A stretch of DNA of 49,183 nucleotides from Acidimicrobiia bacterium. GTDB taxonomy: Bacteria > Actinomycetota > Acidimicrobiia > Acidimicrobiales > SZUA-35. The stretch lies in NCBI GenBank assembly GCA_029863385.1, contig JAOTVU010000018.1:1-49183 (forward strand), read 5' to 3'. Positions within the stretch are counted from its first letter, which is position 1; each line of letters opens with the position of its first letter. Positions 33,305 to 41,794 of this stretch are shown here, in pieces. The translations under genes were made by a program, and so were the position numbers. The notes under the pieces were generated by a model, which was not told the DNA's origin, searched no databases, and worked only from the letters and a program-made list of their open reading frames with translations.

Positions 33305-33730
33305 TCAAAAGACCGCACCGGCGGCCCGGAGCCGGGCCGCCACCCGCCGCCACTCGAGACTGCAATCCGGCGGGTAGACCCCGATGAGGGAGGAGTCGGG
33401 GCCTACCCGTTCCGGCGATGGCGGGTGGGCGGACGCCCACTGGCGAATTCGATGCTCCAGATCACGAAGCTCACGGATCGTGACTCGCATCCACCGGGCG
33501 TGGGCCTCCAGCGACCGGGCCAGGGAGCGCAGCTCGGCGACCTGGGCCACGATCTCCGTGTGCCGGGACCGAACCCGCTCTCGCGTTGCGGTGGCTCTAC
33601 GGCCCACCCACTCGACATCGGCCAGGGCGTTGACCGCCGACGCCGAAACCCCGTCGATTCGTCGCGCCTCGCGATGGTACAGATCGGCCAGCTGCTCGAC
33701 CGCCTCCGGATCGCCGATTGGATTGGCCAT
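33305..33730 (-). CDS. WXG100-like helical protein
   Basis: 141 aa. The first 100 residues form two amphipathic helices around a WVG turn (NALADVEWVGRRATATRERV), resembling WXG100 proteins but longer. A C-terminal tail follows (VGPDSSLIGVYPPDCSLEWR). It lies 19 nt after the WXG100 gene at 33750 on the same strand, so the two may form a heterodimer as ESX pairs do. The second helix (EIVAQVAELRSLARSLEAHA) is a strong coiled-coil candidate. No signal peptide. The family call is by pattern. Confidence 0.65.
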   Translation of the reverse strand: MANPIGDPEAVEQLADLYHREARRIDGVSASAVNALADVEWVGRRATATRERVRSRHTEIVAQVAELRSLARSLEAHARWMRVTIRELRDLEHRIRQWASAHPPSPERVGPDSSLIGVYPPDCSLEWRRVAARLRAAGAVF

Positions 33731-33749
33731 GACGTCGTGAATCGCCTCG

Positions 33750-34028
33750 TCAACTATCGGCCAGCGCGAGCGCTTCCTTGCGCCGCGTGACCTCGGCCGA
33801 CGCCTCGTTGAGAGCCAGGTTCAGCCGGTCGAGCGCCGGCTTGAACTCGTTGGTCCAGGCCGCAAGGAACCGCTGCGCCGAGGCGCCCTCCCACCCGGGG
33901 CCGATGGTATCGGTGGTGATGCCGCTCAACGTGGACATCAGCGACTGGACGTTGTCTCCGGCTTTGGTGAACTGACCCGCCAGGTTGTCCATCTGTGCCA
34001 TGTTGCCGGCGATCTTTGGTGCTGCCAT
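33750..34028 (-). CDS. WXG100 family protein (ESAT-6-like)
   Basis: 92 aa from ATG 34028. The size is typical of the family. Two helices flank the W46-E-G48 turn (TIGPGWEGASAQRFLAAW). The N-terminal helix (QMDNLAGQFTKAGDNVQSLM) and C-terminal helix (LDRLNLALNEASAEVTRRKE) fit the four-helix dimer fold. Such proteins are substrates of type VII-like secretion. No EccC ATPase is in the window. The longer frame starting at 34094 has a Pro/Thr-rich start and is less likely, and an AGGT sequence lies 8 nt before ATG 34028. It heads the pair with the 141-aa protein. Confidence 0.82.
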   Translation of the reverse strand: MAAPKIAGNMAQMDNLAGQFTKAGDNVQSLMSTLSGITTDTIGPGWEGASAQRFLAAWTNEFKPALDRLNLALNEASAEVTRRKEALALADS

Positions 34029-34210
34029 CACTGCTACCTGTCTTTCCTTCGTTTGCGTTTGCGTCGGCGGACTGGGCGCCGCCCCGATCTTCACCCGCTA
34101 CAACGACCGGGAAACGGGGGCGTGACGAAAAGGATCCAGAAAAGTTTCGCAGTGTGCTGCAGCGGCGAAGCGGGCGTCGGAACAGGCACCGGCCGGAGCA
34201 GGAACCAGGG

Positions 34211-35752
34211 TCAGGACAAATAGGTCGGTCCGACGAAGCCTGCGATGGACAATGTTGCAGCCTCACCGGTGGCAGAGTCGATCATCACCGCCGGGTAGGC
34301 GATCGAGCCGTCGAGGTTGCCGACCGAAACAATCACACGCTCACCGCCGATCATGATGTCGCGGGGATACCACAGACCGTTGTCCCACTCGAACCGGGCG
34401 AGCACCTCCTCGTCACCACTCTCGAGGTCGAAGCGAGCCAGCACCATCGAGTCGATGACGAACCCTCCCCTGCCGTCGGCCCTCACGCCGATGACATCTC
34501 CGTCGTACAGGGCGGCCACCTCGTAGAACACGCACCCGACTTCACCGTCGGAACAGACCCGGCCCTCGGCGACGCCGTCGAAGACAGTGGACCCGGTCTC
34601 CAGGTCGACGATGTCGAACCAGGTGAGCGCCTCCGAATAGCGGTTCACGACGGCCAACGGATAGGCGCCCGTCACGTCGAAGAACCTGGAGCCCGACTCC
34701 CAGCCTCCCGTCTCCATCACCTCGGTGACCTCGTCCGACGGCAGGTTGTGGCGGAACAGCCGCTTGACCGCCTCCTCGGGCGAGCCCCCGACGTCGATCT
34801 GGTAGAACAGGTCGACGTCCTCGATGGCAGACACTTGCACGCCCTCAAGCGTGATCCGCTGAGGCGCGGGCACGGTGACAACAGCGCTCAGCTCTCCGTC
34901 GCCTTCCTCACGCCAGATGGTCCGCTCATCACCCTCACGCTGGAGGTAGATGTACTCGTAGCCGTTCTCCAGCACCGAGATCCCGCCGATGCCGATCGAC
35001 GCCAGCGGCTCGAGGCTGGTCAAGCCACCGTGACCGGGCACCCGGTAGCCGTCACGGTTCCAGTAGGTGACCAGCGGGTCCGCCTCCGACTCAGGCGCCA
35101 GCCGCCAACCCTCGGGTGATTCGAAGCCCGAATACGAAGGCGCCTCGCCGCCGTCTTCGCCACGGTCACCACCGTCGCCGGCGGCCTCGCCGATCTCGAA
35201 CTCCGGAGATCCGAACGGCAACCGGTTGACGTGGTACCGCCCCTCGAACGCGCCCACCGGCACCTCGGTGGTGAGCGGCAGGCCATCGAGGCCGGCGCCG
35301 TCGACCACCACCTCGAACACCGCGGTCAGCAAGTCGCTCTCCACCAGCCGGGTGATTCGATACGGGGCGGCACAGTCAACGGCCTGGCAGTAGCGGGCCA
35401 GCGCCGCCTCCATCGCCCCCGGCTCGAACGCCTCGTCCTCGGTGAGGCCGACCTGCTCGACGACGATCTCCGAGACACCGTCCTCCATCACGAAATCGAC
35501 GGCGGCGGCGTAGTCGGCGGCGGCCAGCGAGTCGAGCAGTCGAACGAGGGTCTCGTAGGCGGCGACCTCGTCGACCTCGGTAGCCGGATCGTCCTCGACG
35601 AGAAACGCGTCGAACTCCGACTGGGACGTGATCGTCGCCGGGTTCGTCTCCGTCGGCGGGGCCGCGGTCGTTGTCGGCGCCCCGGCCGAGCAGCCGACCA
35701 GATACAGCGCGGCGACCGCCGAGAGGGACCCTACACGAAACCCTGCTGCCAT
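34211..35752 (-). CDS. Large lipoprotein of unknown function
   Basis: 513 aa from ATG 35752. The signal peptide ends in a lipobox (YLVGC, lipid-modified C21) followed by a Thr/Pro-rich tether. The mature part starts with a small alpha/beta region (TLVRLLDSLAAADYAAAVDF). The C-terminal 350 residues contain repeated blade-like strands (YPLAVVNRYSEALTWFDIVD, DVIGVRADGRGGFVIDSMVL), suggesting a WD40- or PQQ-like beta-propeller. It would sit on the outside of the cell membrane. A TATGGT box 6 nt upstream sets the start and rejects the longer frame from 35824. Its partner is unknown. Confidence 0.8.
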   Translation of the reverse strand: MAAGFRVGSLSAVAALYLVGCSAGAPTTTAAPPTETNPATITSQSEFDAFLVEDDPATEVDEVAAYETLVRLLDSLAAADYAAAVDFVMEDGVSEIVVEQVGLTEDEAFEPGAMEAALARYCQAVDCAAPYRITRLVESDLLTAVFEVVVDGAGLDGLPLTTEVPVGAFEGRYHVNRLPFGSPEFEIGEAAGDGGDRGEDGGEAPSYSGFESPEGWRLAPESEADPLVTYWNRDGYRVPGHGGLTSLEPLASIGIGGISVLENGYEYIYLQREGDERTIWREEGDGELSAVVTVPAPQRITLEGVQVSAIEDVDLFYQIDVGGSPEEAVKRLFRHNLPSDEVTEVMETGGWESGSRFFDVTGAYPLAVVNRYSEALTWFDIVDLETGSTVFDGVAEGRVCSDGEVGCVFYEVAALYDGDVIGVRADGRGGFVIDSMVLARFDLESGDEEVLARFEWDNGLWYPRDIMIGGERVIVSVGNLDGSIAYPAVMIDSATGEAATLSIAGFVGPTYLS

Positions 35753-35758
35753 CGAACA

Positions 35759-35764
35759 ACCATA
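35759..35764 (-). promoter_or_regulatory. Leaderless -10 box TATGGT
   Basis: TATGGT with 6 nt to ATG 35752, directly after the terminator-like palindrome at 35825-35866. Confidence 0.6.
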
Positions 35765-35824
35765 GGACCGATCCGTCTTCAACTGTTGGCGGCAATGGCC
35801 ACCATCCTCCCCCAAGACGCGCAA

Positions 35825-35866
35825 CTGTCGCCGTCAGCTCCAAGAACTTGGAGCTGACGGCGACAG
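35825..35866. terminator. 42-bp perfect palindrome, terminator-like repeat copy 1
   Basis: Two 20-bp arms (35825-35844 and 35847-35866) are perfect reverse complements around a central AA; core CCGTCAGCTCCAAG. It lies after the stop of the importer ATPase gene and before the lipoprotein promoter. A related copy is at 42473-42518. Confidence 0.75.
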
Positions 35867-35891
35867 AAGGCGAAGACGGGTGGCCGCCCGT

Positions 35892-36674
<783 letters not shown>

Positions 36675-36749
36675 GACCGTCCCCCTTCGTGTTGCTGCGT
36701 TGTTGTCGAACGTTGATTGCTGAACGGATACATCGTCGCCTCCCCTGCC

Positions 36750-38327
36750 CTATCGATCCCCGACGGCCAGACGGCGTTCAAGCCGTTGACTCTCACGGGA
36801 CATGGCGAAGGCGAAGGCCCAGAAGACGAAGGCCACATACGCCATGGTCTCAGCAATACCGAGACTGCGAAAGTTCGCCTGACCGTGTATCAGCGCCCGC
36901 ACACCGAGGAACTCGGTGATGCCGATGATGAACAGCAGCGTCGTGTCCTTGAACAGCGAGATGAACTGGCCGACCATCGCCGGGATCACGGCCCGCAGCG
37001 CCTGGGGAAGAACGAGAAGCCGCATGATCGACGGGGCCGACATGCCCAGCGCCTGACCGGCCTCGGTCTGTCCGCTTGGCACGGCCTGCAGGCCGCCACG
37101 AATGATCTCCGCCACGTAGGCTCCGGAGAAGAGGGTGATGGCGGCGATGGCCCGGGTGATCGACGACGGCACCTCGTCGGTGTTCAGGAAGAACCCGAGG
37201 AAGAACTGACCGGCGAGCAGGAAGGTGATCAGCGGGGCCCCCCGGAAGAACTCGATGTAGGCCACCGACATGAGGCGGATGGCCGGCAGCGTCGAGCGAC
37301 GACCGAGGGCCAGGAGGATGCCGAGCGGGAACGCCAGGATGATGGCGGCGCCGGCCACGATCAGGTTGATGTGGAATCCGCTCCAGGCCGACCAGTCGAT
37401 GCCCTCGAACCCGATGGCCTGGAGAACGTAGTAGGCCACAAAGCCGGCGAACATGACGAGGCCCAACCGTGCGCCGTCCAACCGATCGCCACGGTAGACG
37501 GAATACGCGGCGTAGAGACCGAGGACGAGGAAGATGCCCGCCAGGAGGCCGGGCCGGATGGCCATGTTCACCACGCCGACGAGGGCTCCCAGGCCCCCCA
37601 CGCCCATCAGCATCCCGGGCGGAACGAGGCGAACGACCGCCGACAGAGCCGGGTACAGCGCCAGCGTCACGAAGAACCAGGCGTACCCACCGGTGCCGGA
37701 CAGGACCTGGAAGCTGGCCACGCCGACCAGCGCTGCCAGGCTCCAGCCATACGGCTGGATCGACTTGCCGAACCGTGATGTGGCCAACCATCCGACAGCA
37801 GCGAGGGCAATCGCGCCGATCGTGATGAGAGCCGGCGAAATGGTGCGGGTGAAGGCAGCCAAGGTGGCCACCACCAACAGACCGATCGACCAGTAGCTCG
37901 ACAAGTACGTTTGCCAGCTCGTGGCGGTCACCGGCTCTCCGGATTCGGCGGCGCGATCACGAGCCTGGGCTTTGAGCAAACCGGCAACCAGCCCGCCACT
38001 CAAGGCCATGAGCACCAGCTGAGCCACGACCCGCCACCGCTCCTCCCGATCGAAGGTGCCGATCATGAACAGCTCGAGGTTGGCTCGCACCGGTTCCCAC
38101 TGACCGGTTACCAGGACGTAGCGAACGGTCCGGTACAGCAGATACAGGGCGAGCGGTGCGAACACCAGCGTGATGATCGTGTTGAGCGTGTTGTTGAAGA
38201 GGTTCTTCTTGATCCACTCGCCGGGAGGCAACTTCTGGCCGTGAAAGGCGTCGGCCTCTGCAGCCGCCACCATCAACTGGTGTTCGATCTCCTCGGCTGT
38301 CTGGATGGTTGATGCATGGTCTGACAT
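36750..38327 (-). CDS. Polar amino-acid ABC importer permease (AapM-like, extended)
   Basis: 525 aa from ATG 38327, longer than typical His/Gln permeases because of an N-terminal membrane region (about 270 aa with several TMs). The C-terminal 250 aa are the permease core: LIVAGAAIILAFPLGILLAL, YIEFFRGAPLITFLLAGQFF, and the EAA loop EAGQALGMSAPSIMRLLVLP. The extended form matches AapM/BztC-type general amino-acid transporters. It is 4 nt after the AapQ-like gene, so the two are translationally coupled. Confidence 0.9.
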   Translation of the reverse strand: MSDHASTIQTAEEIEHQLMVAAAEADAFHGQKLPPGEWIKKNLFNNTLNTIITLVFAPLALYLLYRTVRYVLVTGQWEPVRANLELFMIGTFDREERWRVVAQLVLMALSGGLVAGLLKAQARDRAAESGEPVTATSWQTYLSSYWSIGLLVVATLAAFTRTISPALITIGAIALAAVGWLATSRFGKSIQPYGWSLAALVGVASFQVLSGTGGYAWFFVTLALYPALSAVVRLVPPGMLMGVGGLGALVGVVNMAIRPGLLAGIFLVLGLYAAYSVYRGDRLDGARLGLVMFAGFVAYYVLQAIGFEGIDWSAWSGFHINLIVAGAAIILAFPLGILLALGRRSTLPAIRLMSVAYIEFFRGAPLITFLLAGQFFLGFFLNTDEVPSSITRAIAAITLFSGAYVAEIIRGGLQAVPSGQTEAGQALGMSAPSIMRLLVLPQALRAVIPAMVGQFISLFKDTTLLFIIGITEFLGVRALIHGQANFRSLGIAETMAYVAFVFWAFAFAMSRESQRLERRLAVGDR

Positions 38328-38331
38328 CGGG

Positions 38332-39564
38332 CTACCTCGAGGCGAACTGGAATCGACGGTTGACGACATTGAGGATGAGCGACCACCCGAAGGAGAACAT
38401 CAGGTAGATCACCATCAACACCAGGAGCATCTGAACCGCCGGTTTGCCGTTACCGATGGCTGTGGCGGTCAGGGCGGTGACGTCGGCGTAGGCCACCGCC
38501 GTACCGAGCGAGGTGTTCTTGGTCAGGTTGAGGAACTGGTTGATCAGTGCCGGGATGGCGATACGCATCGCCTGTGGCAGGATGACGTAGCGGTACCGCT
38601 GGAAGCCGTTCAGAGCCAGCGCGTTGGACGCCTCGGTTTGACCCCGGTGGATGGCCAGGATCGAACCCCGGATGATCTCGGCCACATGGCTGGCGGTGTA
38701 GAGGCCGAGTCCGACGGTGAGCGAGATGTATGCGGAGTTGGTGGCGAAACCGCCGTCGATCCTACGCCCGTTGTCCGAGACGGTCGGCCAGGAGATCCGG
38801 TAGGGATTACCGGCGATCAGGAAGGCGACGATCGCAATGGCCAGAAGCGTGAGGAACGAGAACAGGACCCGCCGGTGTGGTGCCCCGGTATCGATGTTGA
38901 CCTTCGTACGCCACCGCCAGACGGCGGCCGCGGCCACGAGGCCGACCAAGGAGCCGATCCAGAACAGCGACGGTGTGCCGTCGGTCGTGGCGAAGGAGGG
39001 AATGCCCCACCGATCGTTGGAGAGCAGTAGCCCGGTGTTCTCGGTCCCGGGCACCGACAACTCGATCGGGGCGCTGGTGGGGTTCATCGCCGGTAGCGGC
39101 CCGCTCACGAAGGCTGCGGCGTAGATGAAGATGAGAATGACGAGTGGCGGGATGTTCCGGAACACCTCGACGTAGATCATCGCCATCTTCTGGACCAGCC
39201 AGTTGGTCGAGAGGCGTCCGATGCCGATCAGCGTTCCCAGAATGACGGCGATGGCGATGCCGACAACGGCCGAGACGGCGGTGTTGCGGATACCGAGCCA
39301 GAGCAGATCGGGAAAGATGGGTTGGTTCTGGTCGAACCCGAACGCGTCACGAACCTGGAACCCCGCAGGTGAGCGGAGGACTCCGAAGCCGGTCTCGATG
39401 CCCAGCCGGTTGAGGTTGTCGATCAGATTGCCGAACAACCAGCGAAGGGCCAGGACGACGATGAGGACCGCCACCACCTGCCCCAGGATCTTGAGAATGC
39501 GTTCGTCACGCCAGAACGGCGGCCGCTGTTGCGTTGCGCCACCGGATGTCGTCGTTGCAGCCAA
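38332..39564 (-). CDS. Polar amino-acid ABC importer permease (AapQ-like)
   Basis: 410 aa. TM segments include ILGQVVAVLIVVLALRWLFG, AVSAVVGIAIAVILGTLIGI, VEVFRNIPPLVILIFIYAAA, LFWIGSLVGLVAAAAVW and LTLLAIAIVAFLIAG. The EAA loop EASNALALNGFQRYRYVILP contacts the ATPase. A large periplasmic-side insertion separates the early and late permease halves, as in AapQ/BztB. A strong hairpin at 39612-39646 lies between this gene and the binding protein, so the permease may be expressed below the binding protein. Confidence 0.9.
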   Translation of the reverse strand: MAATTTSGGATQQRPPFWRDERILKILGQVVAVLIVVLALRWLFGNLIDNLNRLGIETGFGVLRSPAGFQVRDAFGFDQNQPIFPDLLWLGIRNTAVSAVVGIAIAVILGTLIGIGRLSTNWLVQKMAMIYVEVFRNIPPLVILIFIYAAAFVSGPLPAMNPTSAPIELSVPGTENTGLLLSNDRWGIPSFATTDGTPSLFWIGSLVGLVAAAAVWRWRTKVNIDTGAPHRRVLFSFLTLLAIAIVAFLIAGNPYRISWPTVSDNGRRIDGGFATNSAYISLTVGLGLYTASHVAEIIRGSILAIHRGQTEASNALALNGFQRYRYVILPQAMRIAIPALINQFLNLTKNTSLGTAVAYADVTALTATAIGNGKPAVQMLLVLMVIYLMFSFGWSLILNVVNRRFQFASR

Positions 39565-39611
39565 TGTCGGCCATCCCCCTTTTTTGTCGTGTCCTCTCCC
39601 CCTGGAAAGGA

Positions 39612-39646
39612 CGGAGGGGTCGACGGACCTGCCGTCGACCCCTCCG
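39612..39646 (-). terminator. Intercistronic hairpin after the binding-protein gene
   Basis: 15 perfect pairs (39612-39626 with 39632-39646, arm CGGAGGGGTCGACGG) around a 5-nt loop. It lies between the binding protein and the first permease, suiting partial termination or mRNA end protection. Confidence 0.65.
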
Positions 39647-39687
39647 ATTATCGCACGTGGTCGATCACCGACCCGTATCTTCGCTGT

Positions 39688-40821
39688 TTAGCGATATGGC
39701 GGAACGTACATCAGACCACCATTGGTCCAGATGTCGTTCGGTGATCCCTCCAGGGTCAGACCGATCGGAACGATGTTGCGGTCGTAGATCTCCTTGTAGT
39801 TGCCCACCTGGGAGACGATCTGGACGGCGAAGTCCGAGGGAAGTCCCAGGCCGGCATCGAAATCGGTCGACTGGCCGACGAAACGCTGGATCTCCGGGTT
39901 GTCGCCGCTGTAGGAGGCGATGTTCGACGAATCGAGACCGAACTCCCACGCCTGGACGGTGGCCATGACCGACCACTCAACTGCCTGGGCCCATGCGCTG
40001 TCACCGTCGGCGACGACCGGGCCAAGCGGCTCCTTCGACATGACCTCGGCCATGATGAACTGCTCTTCACCACCCTCGCCCTCGATGGAGGACTTGAAGG
40101 CGGCAAGCTGCGATGCGTCGGAGGTCCAGGCTTCACACTGACCCTCGACGTAGGCGGGCTGCAGCTCGGTGTTCTCGGCGAACACCACCGGGGTGAACGG
40201 AATGCCTCGGGCATTGAACACCGAGGTGAGGTTCAACTCGGTCGTGGTTCCGGACTGCACGCAGATGCTGGCGTCGGCCAGATCCTCGAACGTGGTGAAA
40301 CCACTCGAGGCCGGAACCATCATGCCCTGACCGTCGTAGAAGGTGGTGAACAGGAAGGTGGCACCTTCGCCACCGTCGCGGGTTGCAGTCCAGGTCGTGT
40401 TGCGGATCAGAACGTCGATCTCACCGGACTGCAGTGCGGTGAACCGGGCCTCGGCCGACAGCGGTCGGTACTCGACCGCATTGGCGTCACCGAGGACACC
40501 GGCAGCGACCACCCGACAGAAGTCGATGTCGAAGCCGCTGTACTCGCCGGCGGAATCGACGATGCCGAAGCCGGGCAGCGACTCGTTGGCACCGCAGACA
40601 ACGCTGCCGCGCTCGCGGACCGCGTCGAGGGTGCTACCACCCTGGGTCAATTCGACCTCGTCGCCCGCTCCGCCTTCCTCATCTCCGGAACCGTCGTCGG
40701 TTCCCTCTTCTGTGCTCTCGTCGGTGGTGCTCTCTTCATCGCTGTCACTACCGCAGGCCGAAGCGACCAGAGTGATTGCGAGAAGAAGCGCCAACAGACG
40801 AAGCAGTTTTGAAAGCGTCAT
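39688..40821 (-). CDS. Amino-acid ABC importer substrate-binding lipoprotein (AapJ-like)
   Basis: 377 aa from ATG 40821. The signal peptide ends ASAC (lipid-modified C23) and is followed by an acidic, Ser/Thr/Glu-rich tether of about 35 residues. The mature protein starts TLDAVRERGSVVCGANESLP, the usual SBP_bac_3 opening, with GFDIDFCRVVAAGVLGDANA and TWTATRDGGEGATFLFTTFY. The end NDIWTNGGLMYVPPYR is typical of AapJ/BztA. It binds a polar amino acid outside the membrane and delivers it to the permeases encoded downstream. A TATGAT box at 40942-40937 gives a leader of about 110 nt. A GAGGAG ribosome site lies upstream. Confidence 0.92.
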   Translation of the reverse strand: MTLSKLLRLLALLLAITLVASACGSDSDEESTTDESTEEGTDDGSGDEEGGAGDEVELTQGGSTLDAVRERGSVVCGANESLPGFGIVDSAGEYSGFDIDFCRVVAAGVLGDANAVEYRPLSAEARFTALQSGEIDVLIRNTTWTATRDGGEGATFLFTTFYDGQGMMVPASSGFTTFEDLADASICVQSGTTTELNLTSVFNARGIPFTPVVFAENTELQPAYVEGQCEAWTSDASQLAAFKSSIEGEGGEEQFIMAEVMSKEPLGPVVADGDSAWAQAVEWSVMATVQAWEFGLDSSNIASYSGDNPEIQRFVGQSTDFDAGLGLPSDFAVQIVSQVGNYKEIYDRNIVPIGLTLEGSPNDIWTNGGLMYVPPYR

Positions 40822-40936
40822 TGTGTTAGGAACTCCTCTCCCCAGTGAGACTCTCCGCCGGACTGGCGGATCTTGACGGGAATCCGTGGCGAAGACACTG
40901 CGACAGACGTCGCCGAACCGCACCGTGGACCCCCAA

Positions 40937-40942
40937 ATCATA
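40937..40942 (-). promoter_or_regulatory. -10 box TATGAT for the amino-acid importer
   Basis: TATGAT on the minus strand gives a likely start near 40930 and a leader of about 110 nt before ATG 40821. It is a conventional leadered promoter, unlike most genes here. Confidence 0.45.
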
Positions 40943-41047
40943 GCCTTCGAGTATGACGAGACTATCTCGATCCGGTGTCGCACGCGCGTTGATCGCGAAA
41001 AGTCCCCTCCGGGTGGACCGGGAATCGACAGGATTTCACGACGTTGG

Positions 41048-41053
41048 TACATT
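41048..41053 (+). promoter_or_regulatory. -10 box TACATT for the candidate selenoprotein
   Basis: TACATT with 8 nt to ATG 41062, one nt longer than the usual spacer. It supports expression from upstream of the in-frame TGA. Confidence 0.55.
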
Positions 41054-41061
41054 TCTTCATC

Positions 41062-41694
41062 ATGACTGCCACCAGTGATAATTCTGTTTCACTTACCGTC
41101 TGGTCGGACTTTCTCTGACCGTGGTGCTACGTCGGGACGGTCCGTCTCGACGAACTGGCCGAGCGCATGGGTGACCGGATATCCATCGAGTGGCGGTCGT
41201 TCCTGCTGCGCGTCGAACCCAAAGCGCCAAGCCGGGAGAAGTTTGTCGAGTACACCCGATCGTGGCTTCGGCCGGCCGCCATGGAACCCCGGGCTCGGTT
41301 CACCGTCTGGTCCTCCGACGCCGATCCGCCGTCCTCGTCGCTGCCAGCACAGGTGGCGGCCAAGACCATGGAGTTGCATGATCCCGATTCGGTGTTCCGC
41401 TATCACCGCGCTCTGCTGACGGCCTACTTCACCGACAACCGGGACATCTCCGATCTCGATGTCCTCGCCGACATCGCCGGCGAGTGCGGGGTGGAGCGTG
41501 CAGGGTTCGTTGCCGCGTTCGAGGAACACAATCAGGCTCTGACCCGAGCCGTGATCGAGGATCACAACAGCGCCATCGAGAACGGCGTCACCGCGGTGCC
41601 GACGGTTGTCATCAACAACATGATGCCCGTCCCCGGTGCCCAGGAGGTCGACGCCTATCAGACCTGGATCGAACGGATCCTGGCCGCCACCTGA
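41062..41694 (+). CDS. DsbA/FrnE-like thioredoxin-fold selenoprotein (UPWC), in-frame TGA read as Sec
   Basis: 210 codons if TGA 41116-41118 is read as selenocysteine at residue 19. The sequence before it is MTATSDNSVSLTVWSDFL, then U-P-W-C-Y-V-G, matching the DFxCPWCYxG active site of DsbA/FrnE-like (2-hydroxychromene-2-carboxylate isomerase-related) oxidoreductases with Sec in place of the first Cys. Downstream the frame stays open and homologous for 191 codons. It includes the helical insert typical of the family (AQVAAKTMELHDPDSVFRYH) and the cis-proline loop GVTAVPTVVI (P180). A SECIS-like stem-loop follows the TGA. An ATG at 41167 would give a protein lacking the active site. It would act as a thiol-disulfide oxidoreductase. 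Sec machinery is not visible in the window, and a Cys-to-stop mutation is the main alternative. Confidence 0.85.
41130..41152 (+). promoter_or_regulatory. SECIS-like stem-loop after the in-frame TGA
   Basis: Nine pairs (41130-41138 with 41144-41152, CGTCGGGAC / GTCTCGACG, one G-U) close a GGUCC loop at 41139-41143. The loop begins 20 nt after the TGA. Bacterial SECIS elements sit inside the coding region at this distance and have G at the start of the apical loop, as in the E. coli fdhF GGUC loop. Confidence 0.75.
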
Positions 41695-41782
41695 TCCGGG
41701 CGGGCCCATCGCCGTTCTGGGGTTCCCCGAGCCCACTTCCGGGTGCACGACACCCCGAAACGGGGACGCCGACCGTCCGTCA

Positions 41783-41788
41783 TAGGCT
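41783..41788 (+). promoter_or_regulatory. Leaderless -10 box TAGGCT
   Basis: TAGGCT with 6 nt to ATG 41795. Confidence 0.65.
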
Positions 41789-41794
41789 GAGCCG

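Noticed and set aside
33110..33305. Small plus-strand frames at 33159-33387
   Set aside because: They overlap a strong hairpin and the WXG-like gene and look like non-coding translation.
41167..41694. A 175-aa gene starting at ATG 41167
   Set aside because: This start lies after the conserved active site and has no ribosome site or -10 box at good spacing; the frame upstream through the TGA continues the family homology.
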